NCBI GenBank assembly: GCA_009787115.1
Contig: WRGQ01000168.1
Span: 1 to 36,753 of the forward strand
Source: Bacteroidota bacterium
GTDB lineage: Bacteria; Bacteroidota; Bacteroidia; Bacteroidales; WCHB1-69
Direction of reading: 5' to 3'
DNA: 36,753 nt
Positions 9,523 through 18,613 of the stretch are shown here, piece after piece. Under the pieces are notes generated by a model, which made no database searches, was not told the DNA's origin, and was given only the letters and a program-made list of their open reading frames with translations. Every line of letters begins with the position of its first letter. Position 1 is the stretch's first letter. A program made the translations under genes and the position numbers.

Positions 9523-10599
9523 ATGAATAATATTGATATATTTGATCATTTTTATAAAGGTAAAAAAGTATTCATAACCGGACATACAGGATTTAAAGGT
9601 TCATGGTTATCGCTTTGGCTTCATGAGTTAGGCGCTGAAGTAACCGGATTTGCTTTAGCCCCATACACTGTTAAAGATAATTTTGTTTTGTCGGAACTCT
9701 CTTCAAAGATAAATGATATTAGAGGGGATATTCGAAATGCTGAGTTTTTAGATGAAAAAATACAACAAGTTCAACCTGATATTATTTTTCACTTGGCGGC
9801 TCAACCTTTAGTGCGCTTGTCGTACCAACTGCCTGTGGAGACTTATCAAACCAATCTCATGGGGACTCTTCATGTTATGGAATCTTTTAGACGTTGTGCT
9901 TCTGCAAAAGTGGCAGTGATGATTACAACCGATAAATGTTATGAAAATAAAGAACAGATGATTGCCTATAGTGAGAATGAACCTATGGGAGGCTACGATC
10001 CGTACTCTTCTTCTAAAGGCGCTGCCGAATTAGCCATTGCATCATGGCGCAATTCCTTCATAAATCCAAATAATTATATTAATCACGGGAAAACTATTGC
10101 CAGCGCACGCGCCGGAAATGTAATCGGTGGCGGTGACTGGACACCCGACAGGATTATCCCCGATTGTATTCGTGCTTTAGAAGCCCATGAAGATATTTGT
10201 ATAAGAAACCCTAAAGCGATACGTCCGTGGCAGCACGTTTTAGAGCCCCTGAGCGGTTATCTGTTGCTGGCAAGTAAAATGTGGCAAGATCCCACCGGCT
10301 ATTGCGAAGGATGGAACTTCGGACCCGATATAGACGCCGTCGAAAATGTTTGGTCAGTGGCATCCAAAGTGATACAATGCTATGGAAAAGGAACATTGAA
10401 AGAAATGTCGGATCCGAAAGCACCCCACGAAGCCAATCTCCTGATGCTTGATATTCATAAAGCAAAATCCAAACTAAATTGGCACCCCAAACTGAATATT
10501 GATAAAACTATTGAGATGACCATTGACTGGTATCGGAATTACCAAAGTCAAAATGTTTACAAGTTGTGTCTGCAACAAATTCAACAATATTGCTTATGA
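9523..10599 (+). CDS. rfbG: CDP-glucose 4,6-dehydratase
   Basis: A 358-residue extended short-chain dehydrogenase that converts CDP-glucose to CDP-4-keto-6-deoxyglucose. It has the NAD-binding GHTGFKGSWL loop near residue 20, a TTDKCYEN segment typical of RfbG, and the catalytic YxxxK pair at about Y161 and K165 (PYSSSKGA). Length and N-terminus match RfbG. It is the second gene of the CDP-sugar operon. Its TGA stop overlaps the ATG of the epimerase gene (ATGA at 10596). Confidence 0.95.
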   Translation: MNNIDIFDHFYKGKKVFITGHTGFKGSWLSLWLHELGAEVTGFALAPYTVKDNFVLSELSSKINDIRGDIRNAEFLDEKIQQVQPDIIFHLAAQPLVRLSYQLPVETYQTNLMGTLHVMESFRRCASAKVAVMITTDKCYENKEQMIAYSENEPMGGYDPYSSSKGAAELAIASWRNSFINPNNYINHGKTIASARAGNVIGGGDWTPDRIIPDCIRALEAHEDICIRNPKAIRPWQHVLEPLSGYLLLASKMWQDPTGYCEGWNFGPDIDAVENVWSVASKVIQCYGKGTLKEMSDPKAPHEANLLMLDIHKAKSKLNWHPKLNIDKTIEMTIDWYRNYQSQNVYKLCLQQIQQYCL

Positions 10600-11141
10600 T
10601 TTTTGAACCAACATATATTAATGGACTTTCTGTAATTACATTAAATCCTTTTCAAGATATAAGAGGAGAATTACTTAAACCGTTTAATACAGAGATGTAT
10701 CAGTATGGAATTTCAAACAATGTAAACCTGAATATTAAGGAAGTCTGGTTTACAAAATCAAAAAAAGATGTCATTCGTGCCATGCATTTGCAAGTAGGAG
10801 CATTTGCCTGTGAAAAAATTGTTACCATTATTCAAGGTAAAGTGCATGATGTTGTTTTGGATATTAGAGATAACTCCCCCACGTATGGACAATATTTTGA
10901 TATTATTTTGGACGAAAAATCTCCAAAAGCGCTCTACATTCCAATAGGATGCGCACATGGATATAAAATTTTGAATAACAATTCTATAGTAATGTACATG
11001 GCAACACAATTGCATGTAGCGAAAGATGATGTGGGTATTCGATACAATAGTTTCGGATTTGACTGGGGTATTGAAAACCCAATTTTATCGGAGAAAGATA
11101 AAAATTTACCTCTCTTTGGCGAATATAAATTTAATTATTAA
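10596..11141 (+). CDS. RmlC-type 3,5-epimerase for a CDP-4-keto-6-deoxyhexose
   Basis: A cupin-fold sugar epimerase of 181 residues, the usual RmlC size. The start at 10596 is preferred over 10566, because it overlaps the rfbG stop as ATGA and gives MIFEPTYINGL, the normal family N-terminus. Key family segments are kept: the R-A-M-H-L-Q catalytic histidine region, QGKVHDVVLDIR, YIPIGCAHGY and a SEKD segment near the C-terminus. RmlC itself acts on dTDP-4-keto-6-deoxyglucose. The genes before it make the CDP form, so a CDP-linked substrate is inferred. It would invert C3, C5 or both before reduction by the next gene product. Confidence 0.82.
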   Translation: MIFEPTYINGLSVITLNPFQDIRGELLKPFNTEMYQYGISNNVNLNIKEVWFTKSKKDVIRAMHLQVGAFACEKIVTIIQGKVHDVVLDIRDNSPTYGQYFDIILDEKSPKALYIPIGCAHGYKILNNNSIVMYMATQLHVAKDDVGIRYNSFGFDWGIENPILSEKDKNLPLFGEYKFNY

Positions 11142-11146
11142 ACAAA

Positions 11147-12079
11147 ATGAAAATACTAGTAACCGGTGCAACCGGATACGTTGGACAAAATTTTATACCA
11201 AAGTTACTTCAGATTTTTCCGGAGTTGGAAATTTTAACAGTAAATCTTTCTGTTGAAGAAGCAAATACGCTGTTCCCATTCCAACAATGCAAACATATTT
11301 CTACCCAAGAAATGGCTTTCATTCAAGATTTTAACCCTCATCTTGTATATCATTTGGCAACCCTTTCAACCAGCAGAAACGATGAAGCTATTATCCATCC
11401 CATGTTGCAAGCCAACATTGAGTTTGGCGTAAAGTTGTTGCATCATCTCTCTTTTTGTAGCAATTTACAACTTTTTGTAAACATTGGTTCTTTTGCAGAA
11501 TACAATCAAGGTACCCAAAAAATAAGTAATAGTTACCTTTATTCTGCAACAAAATCTGCATTTCGACAATTCGTAGAATATTATGCTGTATTGTCCGGTT
11601 ATAAGGCTATTCATTTAGTTCCCTATTCTCTCTATGGAGGAAAAGATACTGCAAAAAAAATCATTGATTATATTCGCGAGTCTTTTGATTCGGAAACGCC
11701 GGTCAAAATGTCAAAAGGAGAGCAAATATTAGATTTTACTCATGTACAAGATCTTGTTTTTTTCTTTTTGTTAATTATTAAACAATTAGACAGATTTCTC
11801 CTATTCCCTGTTGGAGAAGAGTTTCATATTGGAACAGGCACAGGTACTTCCATTAGAGATTTAGCGAAGAAAATGGAAAAAGTTTTTGGGAAACAGTGCA
11901 ATGCTGATTGGGGTGGAATTCCTTATCGCCCATTAGATACTATGTATGCAGTGGCTCCTATTGAAAAAAATATTAAGTTATTGAATTGGAAAACCGCAAT
12001 CTCTCTTGATGAAGGTCTTGAAATGTATAAAGAAGCACATATTAAAACTATCCGTACAATTCCTCCTGAGTTACTTTAG
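11147..12079 (+). CDS. NAD-dependent epimerase/reductase (CDP-4-keto sugar 4-reductase candidate)
   Basis: An extended SDR protein of 310 residues. The Rossmann motif is GATGYVGQNF at residues 7-16, and the catalytic pair is Y132 and K136 (YSATK). The weak conservation outside these motifs resembles the abequose/paratose synthase type of 4-keto reductases rather than UDP-glucose epimerases. It starts five bases after the epimerase stop. As the last gene of the cassette it most likely reduces the 4-keto group to give the finished CDP-6-deoxyhexose. Its 3' end overlaps the convergent GT2 gene by 32 bases. The exact stereochemistry of the product is unknown. Confidence 0.75.
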   Translation: MKILVTGATGYVGQNFIPKLLQIFPELEILTVNLSVEEANTLFPFQQCKHISTQEMAFIQDFNPHLVYHLATLSTSRNDEAIIHPMLQANIEFGVKLLHHLSFCSNLQLFVNIGSFAEYNQGTQKISNSYLYSATKSAFRQFVEYYAVLSGYKAIHLVPYSLYGGKDTAKKIIDYIRESFDSETPVKMSKGEQILDFTHVQDLVFFFLLIIKQLDRFLLFPVGEEFHIGTGTGTSIRDLAKKMEKVFGKQCNADWGGIPYRPLDTMYAVAPIEKNIKLLNWKTAISLDEGLEMYKEAHIKTIRTIPPELL

Positions 12080-13034
12080 ATGCCTTTTTGGTAATCCATT
12101 CCGAAAGAAAGCCAAAACCATAACCGAATAATTGAATATAACTGGTTAGAATTGACATCAAAGCGATGTTAATTTTTTTGTTTTTAAATAAAGATTCAAG
12201 AAACAGAGCCAATACAAATATTCCTATCGGCAATAGCGGCAATGGATTGAATAAAATTAAACTTAACAGCAATAATGCAACATTTCCCAATGCAAAACAG
12301 GCAGGAAAAAGATGTATTAATTTTAATGATCCCGGATGTAACCTTGACAATAAAACCCTTGCTTTCCCAAAAGTAGTAACCTGTTTTAAAAATTTCTTCA
12401 AATCAAGTTTACGTTTGTGAAAAACAAAAGCATCTTTAAAGAGCATTACACGAAAACCGGCATTTTTAATGCGAATACTCAAATCTAGATCTTCTCCTAT
12501 CACATTTCTAAAACCGCCAACTGTTTCAAACACTTGTTTCGACATTCCCATATTAAAAGAACGGGGAAAAAACTTCTCAACTTTGTAGGTATTTCCTCTA
12601 ATCCCACCGGTAGTCATCAAAGAGGTCATTGCAAAATTAATTGCTTTTTGTGTGTTGCTGAACGATTGATCGGCATTATCGGGACCACCGTAGCAATCCA
12701 CATAATCGGAAGTTAATTTTTTTCTAACAATTTCAAAATAACGAGGAGGAACAATACAATCGGTATCAAAAATGATAAAGTAATTTCCTTGTGCGTGTTG
12801 CATAGCAAAATTTCGTTTTTCGCTACGTCCCGAAGGAGGAACAAAATAATAGGCAATATTCAATTTACCGGCATATTGCTCACAAACCTTTTTACAAGGC
12901 GCTTGTAAACTGTCTTCTACTACAATGACATCAAAATTTAAATCCGTCTGAGTGGTTAGGCTATTTAGAAATTCTATAACCTCATCGGGCGTATTATAAA
13001 CAGTAATAATAATAGAAAAATATAAATCGGTCAT
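12048..13034 (-). CDS. Family 2 glycosyltransferase with C-terminal membrane helices
   Basis: A 328-residue processive-type GT2. The N-terminal catalytic domain contains VVVEDS, the DTD metal site (FDTDCIVPP) and the GEDLDLSIRI acceptor/catalytic segment. After about residue 235 come three or so hydrophobic helices, giving an inner-membrane enzyme. This layout resembles ExoA-like succinoglycan transferases. It lies opposite the CDP-sugar operon, with a 32-base 3' overlap, and is divergent from ugd, 84 bases away. It may use the UDP-glucuronate or CDP-deoxyhexose made by its neighbours, but nothing in the sequence proves that. Confidence 0.86.
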   Translation of the reverse strand: MTDLYFSIIITVYNTPDEVIEFLNSLTTQTDLNFDVIVVEDSLQAPCKKVCEQYAGKLNIAYYFVPPSGRSEKRNFAMQHAQGNYFIIFDTDCIVPPRYFEIVRKKLTSDYVDCYGGPDNADQSFSNTQKAINFAMTSLMTTGGIRGNTYKVEKFFPRSFNMGMSKQVFETVGGFRNVIGEDLDLSIRIKNAGFRVMLFKDAFVFHKRKLDLKKFLKQVTTFGKARVLLSRLHPGSLKLIHLFPACFALGNVALLLLSLILFNPLPLLPIGIFVLALFLESLFKNKKINIALMSILTSYIQLFGYGFGFLSEWITKKASKVTQEELYG

Positions 13035-13080
13035 TCTGTTTTTGTGCGCAAAATAAGTAGAAATAATGAATAAATTTTGC

Positions 13081-13090
13081 TACTTTTGCA
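13081..13090 (+). promoter_or_regulatory. -7 promoter element for ugd
   Basis: TACTTTTGCA, preceded directly by a second ATTTTGC, sits 28 bases before the ugd start and matches TAnnTTTGCA. Confidence 0.48.
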
Positions 13091-13118
13091 CTTTTATTTT
13101 AATAAAACCTAAATAAGT

Positions 13119-14441
13119 ATGAAAATTGCAATAGTAGGAACAGGATATGTGGGTTTGGTAACTGCCACTTGTTTGGCAGAAGTAGGTCTTAATTTAATCT
13201 GTGTTGATGTAGATGAGGCTAAAATAGAGAAACTTAAAAAAGGAATTTCTCCGATTTATGAACCCGGATTAAATGATATGCTTCAACAGAATATCAAAAA
13301 AGGGAGATTAATTTTTACTACCTCTTTGGCTGAGGTTATGCCGGAAGTAGATGTACTTTTTTCCGCAGTAGGAACGCCACCCGATGAAGACGGTAGCGCC
13401 GATTTGCAATATGTGCTCGATGTTGCTAGAACCATTGGCGCAAATATGCAGAAATATGCACTTGTTATCACTAAAAGTACGGTACCTGTGGGTACTGCAA
13501 AATTGGTCAGCAATGCAGTGCAACAGGAACTTGATAAACGAGGAGCCCGAATAGAATTTGATGTAGCCTCAAATCCCGAATTTTTGAGAGAGGGAGATGC
13601 GATTAATGATTTTATGAAACCCGATAGGATTGTTTGCGGCGTAAGTTCAGCCAAAGCACAGAAAATATTAGAAAAAATTTATGCCCCCTTCATTTTGAAT
13701 GGACACCCTGTGATTTTTACAGATATTGCTTCTGCTGAGATGATTAAGTATGCAGCAAATGCCATGCTGGCTACCCGAATCAGTTTTATGAACGATATTG
13801 CAAATCTTTGTGAAATTGTGGGTGCAGACGTAAATATGGTGCGAAAAGGAATCGGCAGCGATACCCGCATCGGCAGCAAATTCCTCTATGCCGGCGTTGG
13901 CTACGGCGGCTCCTGTTTCCCAAAAGATGTGAAAGCGTTGATTAAAACTGCCGACGGCTACGGATACACTTTGGAAATCTTAAAAGCGGTTGAAAAAGTG
14001 AATGATAAACAAAAAATAGTTTTGTTTAATAAACTAAACAAATATTTTCAAGGAGATTTAAAAGGGAAACACATCGCTTTGTTGGGTTTGGCATTTAGAC
14101 CCAATACCGATGATATGCGGGAAGCCCCCGCTCTGTCGCTCATCGAAAAATTGAACGAAGCCGGTTGCTCCATCTATGCTTACGATCCGGTTGCTATGGA
14201 AGAGTCCAAACGCAAAATCGGCAATGTCGTACATTATTGCAAAGATTTATATGAAACTTTGAAGAATGCCGACGCCATGTTGCTCGTAACCGAATGGACG
14301 GAGTTTAGAATTTTAGATCTGAAAAAAGTAAAATCATTGATGAAAAACGCTGTTATTTTTGACGGTAGAAATATTTATAACGAACAGGAAATGAAAGATA
14401 ACGGCATAGTTTATTTCTGTATCGGCAAAAAATCAAAATAA
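13119..14441 (+). CDS. ugd: UDP-glucose 6-dehydrogenase
   Basis: 440 residues, the normal length for the family. The enzyme oxidises UDP-glucose twice to UDP-glucuronate using NAD+, a precursor for acidic surface sugars. It has the N-terminal GTGYVGL Rossmann motif, the STVPVGT segment, NPEFLREG, the catalytic cysteine in GGSCFPKD (about C266), and GLAFRPNTDDMREAP in the C-terminal UDP-binding domain. It is transcribed alone from its own -7 element, and the convergent GH38 gene starts its 3' end 29 bases further on. Confidence 0.96.
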   Translation: MKIAIVGTGYVGLVTATCLAEVGLNLICVDVDEAKIEKLKKGISPIYEPGLNDMLQQNIKKGRLIFTTSLAEVMPEVDVLFSAVGTPPDEDGSADLQYVLDVARTIGANMQKYALVITKSTVPVGTAKLVSNAVQQELDKRGARIEFDVASNPEFLREGDAINDFMKPDRIVCGVSSAKAQKILEKIYAPFILNGHPVIFTDIASAEMIKYAANAMLATRISFMNDIANLCEIVGADVNMVRKGIGSDTRIGSKFLYAGVGYGGSCFPKDVKALIKTADGYGYTLEILKAVEKVNDKQKIVLFNKLNKYFQGDLKGKHIALLGLAFRPNTDDMREAPALSLIEKLNEAGCSIYAYDPVAMEESKRKIGNVVHYCKDLYETLKNADAMLLVTEWTEFRILDLKKVKSLMKNAVIFDGRNIYNEQEMKDNGIVYFCIGKKSK

Positions 14442-14470
14442 AATTAAGATCAAAAGTTTATAACAGAATA

Positions 14471-17400
14471 TTATAACTCATAAAATGCCCCCGCAGGCGT
14501 AATTTTTCCATTTACCTCATCAGAAAGCGTTGCAGAAAATATAATTACCTTTTTATCTTTGGGTAAAACAATCTGGGTAGTTTCCGATGTAATCGGAATA
14601 GCAATTTTATACATATAGGTATAGATATACGATTCGTTTCCGGTGGTGCGGTCGTGGCGGTGAGTTCCTACGTATGCCACATTGGCATCACGTTGATAAG
14701 CAGGCTTTTCTGCCGTGTACCACTGTCCGTAAAAGTCTGAAAAATAAGGAATATGACAGGTTACTGTTTTTTCATTAACAATATATGTTGCATCACTGCC
14801 CTCTTTTTCAGCGGACGCCGCCAGCAAATACAATGTTTTGTAGTTCTTTGCCTCGGCAGGCAGCGTAATGATGTTGCTGTCGCATAAAATAATGTTGTTC
14901 CAGCCAAACTGTCCGAATTTAAAAGGAGTTCCTTCGCTGTACAGCGTTTCGGGAAGCAGTTCGTAAGCGTAAGTATGTTCTTTCCCGTCCACATTGCCGG
15001 TGCGCAAAAAGTTGTCCATAGTGTAACCCTCCGCATTAAAGGGCAAGTCTATTATCAATGATTTTGGAGTAGCGAGTTTGGTGGCGGACGTTTCAAACCA
15101 CACACGATAAGTTTTTGGTTTATATGCAGTTGTATTGACAATTAATTTATTACCGGAAAATGTTGCCGCGCCGATCTCCTCCTCAATTCCGTTTGTTTCT
15201 ACCGCTTTTTTAATCGGAAAAGCAAATATAATTTCTCCATTATTAACCGATTGACCGGCAGTTTCATAAATACGAACCACATAGCCGTTGCCGTCATCCG
15301 CTTTTTTAAACGCTTTGATTTCCATATTGGCAACGTCGTATTTTACAAAAGAGAACATTTTTGTTTTTCCGGTGTGTGCGTTTGTGTTAAAAGCGAACAG
15401 CGGATTATTCATAGCGTCTGCCTTACGCACAGAGCCTGCCTCTGCAAAATCACCCTGATGTCCCATAATGGAAAAGGTAAAATGGTGTTTTCCCAAATCC
15501 TGTCTATTTTGATAGATATATCTTTTCTCGGTTTTCGGCGTGTGCAACAACGTTAAACGCAGGGTGTTGTCGTTGGGTTTGTCCCAGCCGTACTTGCAGT
15601 TATTCATAATGGTAACGCCATATTCACCGGAAACATCGGTTAAGTCTGCCCATTGCTGTGCAAAAACTTCGTAGGCAATATCGGTGTTGTTTCCGCGCTC
15701 TATAGAACCCATTCCAATATCGTAACGTGCATTGGGATTGGATACTGCAAGCGGGAACTCCGCTTTTAGCAGTGCATTTTGGGTCTGCCAGTCAATATCA
15801 TTCATAATATCAATTCTGTCGTCGTTTGCGCCTTCGGTTAAACGGATGGTTTGCTTAAATGTAGAGTTACCATACGTTTTTTCAATGATTAAAGTAGCAA
15901 AAACCTCGCCCACTGTGCCTTTGCTGATTTTCACATTTTCGGTAATGGAAATAGGCTCTCTGTCAATGGTTTCTTTAAGGATTTCCCACGCAGGCCAATT
16001 TTTCGATTCATTTTCGGTGAACAGTGCCAAACGGATGGGGTGGTTGGCTTTCACCAATTCTTTTTTTGCTTTTTTATCGTAAATAGAAACAATGTCACCG
16101 TTATTATCCAACGTTATTTTGTAACAACTGTTTTCAATGGCGCTGAGATTGTCGCCCACGCTAACTTTCAGATTTGTAGATTTTCCTTGCGCTCCCGGAC
16201 AAACATCATACACCGAAAAACTCATGGGGGGTACGTTTGCCGCGAAAGCAACGGTGGCTTTTCTGTCTTCGTAATTATAATCCATAAGTTGTGCTTTTAT
16301 TTTTTCGCCGTTGGGTGCGTAAACAGTTACTCCTAAAACATTACTCTGCATAGGCACTGTTGCCACCACCACCTCTTTTCTTTGTTGTGCCAATGAATTA
16401 TACACAATCACAGGCTTCCCTTTTCCCTGTGTATTCAATTGTTGTGCAATATTTTGTGTAGAAGCCGTAATCATATCGCTGAGTTGATTCATACACAAAA
16501 TCTCATCATTCCACGAGTAGGTATAGGCTTCGGGGATGCTGGTGCCGGTCAGGTCGTCGTGAAACTGATGCCACAGAAAACGTTTCCAATTCTCCGTCAA
16601 TTTTTCTGCAGGATAAGATAATCCGCCCATTTGGTCTGCAATAGCGGCTGTGGTTTCGGCGGCAACCGCCAACTGTTCGTTTCTTCTGTTGTACTGTTTC
16701 ATAGCAGCCTGCGAAGTGTAGCAACCGGTGGCGTGTACATCCATCGTAAGTTCTCCGTTATAAACCGGCAGTTCGGGATGATCTTCGTAGGGCAGGTACT
16801 CCTTAAAAAGTTGGTCGGAGGTAGCGCTAACAATTTTTAAAGGACCTTGCGGATGGGTGATACTTTTTTCGATGGAAACCACTGAGCGCACGGTGGGCGA
16901 GCCGCCGATATCGCCGGTGCCATAATACCGAAATGCCTTATTGTTAGGTGATTCAGCCGCTAATTTCAATAACTCTTCATCAGCGGTAATATCGTTCCCA
17001 TCGTAGCGCTTTACGTATGCCCTACCATCTAACGCGGCAATGATTTTCGAGCCGTCAATCCCTTGCCACAAGCCTATTTTGAAAGGCATTTTCAAATCTC
17101 CGTGAAACGGTTTGGCGCGCCATTGCAGTTTTTGTGTAGAGAAACCTATCAATCCGCAGTGTGCAGCCAAAGTGGGCAATTGCCAACCAAATCCGAAACA
17201 GTCGGGAAGAAAAACATCGGTTGACTTTACGCCAAACTCCTCCTGATACAACTTTTGCGCCAGCAATACGCTTCTAAAGAAAGATTCCGGAGCCGGCATA
17301 TTAGGGTCGGCAGCATCCCACGAAGCGCCCGAAATGTGCCATCTGCCATTCTTAATGTAGGGTTTTATTTTTTCATATTCAGCGGGATAATACTCTTTCA

Positions 17401-17644
17401 TCCACGCATATTTAATTCCTCCTTCAAAATTGAAAACATAATCGGGATAACGCTCCAACAACCACAAATTTTGGGTTAATGTATTTTTAACAAAAGCATC
17501 AATAGAGAGGCGTACATCCCAGTTCCACTGCGAGTCTAAATGCGCATTGGAAACCATATAAACCGTGCCTTGAGGTTGCGCAAATCCTGTTGAAGTAGAA
17601 AGCAGAAGGCAGAAAACAGAAAGATAAAAAGTAATCTTTTTCAT
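14471..17644 (-). CDS. Secreted glycoside hydrolase family 38 alpha-mannosidase
   Basis: 1057 residues from the start at 17644, which begins a clear signal peptide (MKKITFYLSVFCLLLSTSTGFAQ). The frame stays open 35 codons further upstream, but that stretch is not signal-like and spans the -7 promoter element, so it is rejected. The GH38 catalytic domain begins at once: NAHLDSQWNWD (zinc ligands H35 and D37) and the nucleophile aspartate D148 in PDCFGFGWQLP. Helical and beta-sandwich domains follow. GH38 enzymes retain configuration and release alpha-linked mannose; here the target would be extracytoplasmic, for example host or yeast glycans. No SusC/D pair is nearby, so it is not in a classical polysaccharide utilisation locus. 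Confidence 0.92.
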   Translation of the reverse strand: MKKITFYLSVFCLLLSTSTGFAQPQGTVYMVSNAHLDSQWNWDVRLSIDAFVKNTLTQNLWLLERYPDYVFNFEGGIKYAWMKEYYPAEYEKIKPYIKNGRWHISGASWDAADPNMPAPESFFRSVLLAQKLYQEEFGVKSTDVFLPDCFGFGWQLPTLAAHCGLIGFSTQKLQWRAKPFHGDLKMPFKIGLWQGIDGSKIIAALDGRAYVKRYDGNDITADEELLKLAAESPNNKAFRYYGTGDIGGSPTVRSVVSIEKSITHPQGPLKIVSATSDQLFKEYLPYEDHPELPVYNGELTMDVHATGCYTSQAAMKQYNRRNEQLAVAAETTAAIADQMGGLSYPAEKLTENWKRFLWHQFHDDLTGTSIPEAYTYSWNDEILCMNQLSDMITASTQNIAQQLNTQGKGKPVIVYNSLAQQRKEVVVATVPMQSNVLGVTVYAPNGEKIKAQLMDYNYEDRKATVAFAANVPPMSFSVYDVCPGAQGKSTNLKVSVGDNLSAIENSCYKITLDNNGDIVSIYDKKAKKELVKANHPIRLALFTENESKNWPAWEILKETIDREPISITENVKISKGTVGEVFATLIIEKTYGNSTFKQTIRLTEGANDDRIDIMNDIDWQTQNALLKAEFPLAVSNPNARYDIGMGSIERGNNTDIAYEVFAQQWADLTDVSGEYGVTIMNNCKYGWDKPNDNTLRLTLLHTPKTEKRYIYQNRQDLGKHHFTFSIMGHQGDFAEAGSVRKADAMNNPLFAFNTNAHTGKTKMFSFVKYDVANMEIKAFKKADDGNGYVVRIYETAGQSVNNGEIIFAFPIKKAVETNGIEEEIGAATFSGNKLIVNTTAYKPKTYRVWFETSATKLATPKSLIIDLPFNAEGYTMDNFLRTGNVDGKEHTYAYELLPETLYSEGTPFKFGQFGWNNIILCDSNIITLPAEAKNYKTLYLLAASAEKEGSDATYIVNEKTVTCHIPYFSDFYGQWYTAEKPAYQRDANVAYVGTHRHDRTTGNESYIYTYMYKIAIPITSETTQIVLPKDKKVIIFSATLSDEVNGKITPAGAFYEL

Positions 17645-17665
17645 GTAAAATTGTTTTTTATTGTT

Positions 17666-17675
17666 GGCAAAAATA
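17666..17675 (-). promoter_or_regulatory. -7 promoter element for the GH38 gene
   Basis: On the minus strand this reads TATTTTTGCC, about 22 bases before the chosen start codon. It supports the start at 17644 over the longer frame. Confidence 0.45.
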
Positions 17676-17738
17676 GTAACTTTTGTGCAAAAAAGACTAA
17701 TAATACACAAAAAACTATTGCTATCTAAAAAAAATGTT

Positions 17739-17748
17739 ATTTTTGCCA
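17739..17748 (+). promoter_or_regulatory. -7 promoter element for the initiator tRNA
   Basis: TATTTTTGCC lies seven bases before the first base of the tRNA, the right distance for transcription to begin at or just before the mature 5' end. Confidence 0.5.
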
Positions 17749-17754
17749 CCGTAT

Positions 17755-17826
<72 letters not shown>

Positions 17827-17830
17827 CTTG

Positions 17831-17871
17831 AAAAATCCTAACATTTTGATTGTAAAATTGTTAGGATTTTT
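17831..17871 (+). terminator. Strong intrinsic terminator after the tRNA
   Basis: A perfect 13-base inverted repeat (AAAAATCCTAACA at 17831-17843 with its complement at 17859-17871) encloses a 15-base loop. The distal arm ends in a run of five T. Confidence 0.8.
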
Positions 17872-18046
17872 GATTTTATGTTTTGCACCACACTTGCACA
17901 ACATCAAATTAAAATACCCCAAATTTTTATCAATTCAGGGTGTTTTTTAACAGAAAAAATTAATAATTACAAAGATTATTTAGCAGAGAGATGCACCGTA
18001 TTTATTTTCTCACGCTGTTTAAAATAAGCAACAATTTCTTCTTTGC

Positions 18047-18380
18047 TCATACGAAATAATCGGCTTTGTGAATGGTGGCTAATGCAATATGTAAACAGTC
18101 GGAATAACTTGTTTGTCCCACTACCCGTTCTGTGATATATTCTGTTGCCAATTCAACAGCTTCATCTGAGGTGTCAATAAATTGAGTAGAAGCGGCTTTA
18201 ATTTGAGTTACCAAACCTTTTACTTGTTGAGGGGTATTTTCAAGTTCATCTTGAGTAAGATTAGAAAAGAGCAAAATAAACTCATCATTGGTAATTCTAT
18301 CAAAAAGAGGTTTGGTGTATTGTTCAAACTCCTCATCGTAGTAGCCGCCAAAAACCGATGTATCTAAAATAGATTTTTAT
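18047..18380 (-). pseudogene. Decayed PIN-domain (VapC-like) toxin gene
   Basis: The frame from about 18376 to the stop at 18047 encodes the acidic-site start LDTSVFGGYYDEEF, then LTQDELE, and the SYSDCLHIALATIHKAD segment. These carry three of the usual PIN ribonuclease acidic residues. The gene looks broken at both ends. Where a start is expected there is ATA-AAA-ATC-TAT, one base out of frame with LDTS and followed by an extra T. The protein also stops right after HKADYFV, where relatives of this PIN type run on through a SWNFKHIVN-like tail. The first in-frame ATG (18274) is internal. The remnant is about 109 codons, against roughly 140-150 for intact relatives. No antitoxin gene is recognisable beside it. 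A 24-codon frame (18050 to 17976) overlaps its stop as ATGA but is too short to interpret. Confidence 0.65.
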
Positions 18381-18462
18381 TTTGTTGGACATAACTCATT
18401 ATTTCAAGTACGAAAATATAATTTTTTGTTTATCAAGAGGACAATCCATACAGCATAGGAGA

Positions 18463-18490
18463 GCGGTGGGCGGTAAGCGGTAAGCGGTGA
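18463..18490 (+). repeat. Heptamer tandem array (GCGGTAA type, 4 units)
   Basis: Four consecutive 7-base units: GCGGTGG, GCGGTAA, GCGGTAA, GCGGTGA. The array lies in the 230-base gap between the PIN remnant and the next gene and places TAA/TAA/TGA in all three plus-strand frames. Apart from this array and the -7 element at 18556 the gap shows nothing. Confidence 0.85.
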
Positions 18491-18555
18491 AAATCTTACG
18501 GTCTTGCGCTCTTGATAAAAATAGTGCTTTAGAAGAATACTTAACTTTTTTTTTC

Positions 18556-18565
18556 TATTTTTGCT
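18556..18565 (+). promoter_or_regulatory. -7 promoter element for the 18614 operon
   Basis: TATTTTTGCT follows a long T tract and lies about 50 bases before the start codon at 18614; it fits TAnnTTTGC. Confidence 0.45.
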
Positions 18566-18613
18566 CGCCTTTAAGAAAGCGTTAATTGAAAATCAAATTA
18601 ATTTAACAATAGT

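Noticed and set aside
17645-17749. N-terminal extension of the GH38 protein from the first ATG
   Set aside because: The extension covers the -7 promoter element and would place the clear signal peptide 35 residues inside the protein.
17976-18050. A 24-codon frame (MSKEEIVAYF...) overlapping the PIN stop as ATGA
   Set aside because: Too short to judge and attached to a decayed gene; the overlap alone is not enough to call a gene.
17827-18050. A tRNA-linked integration site
   Set aside because: No repeated 3' tRNA fragment and no integrase gene in the following sequence.
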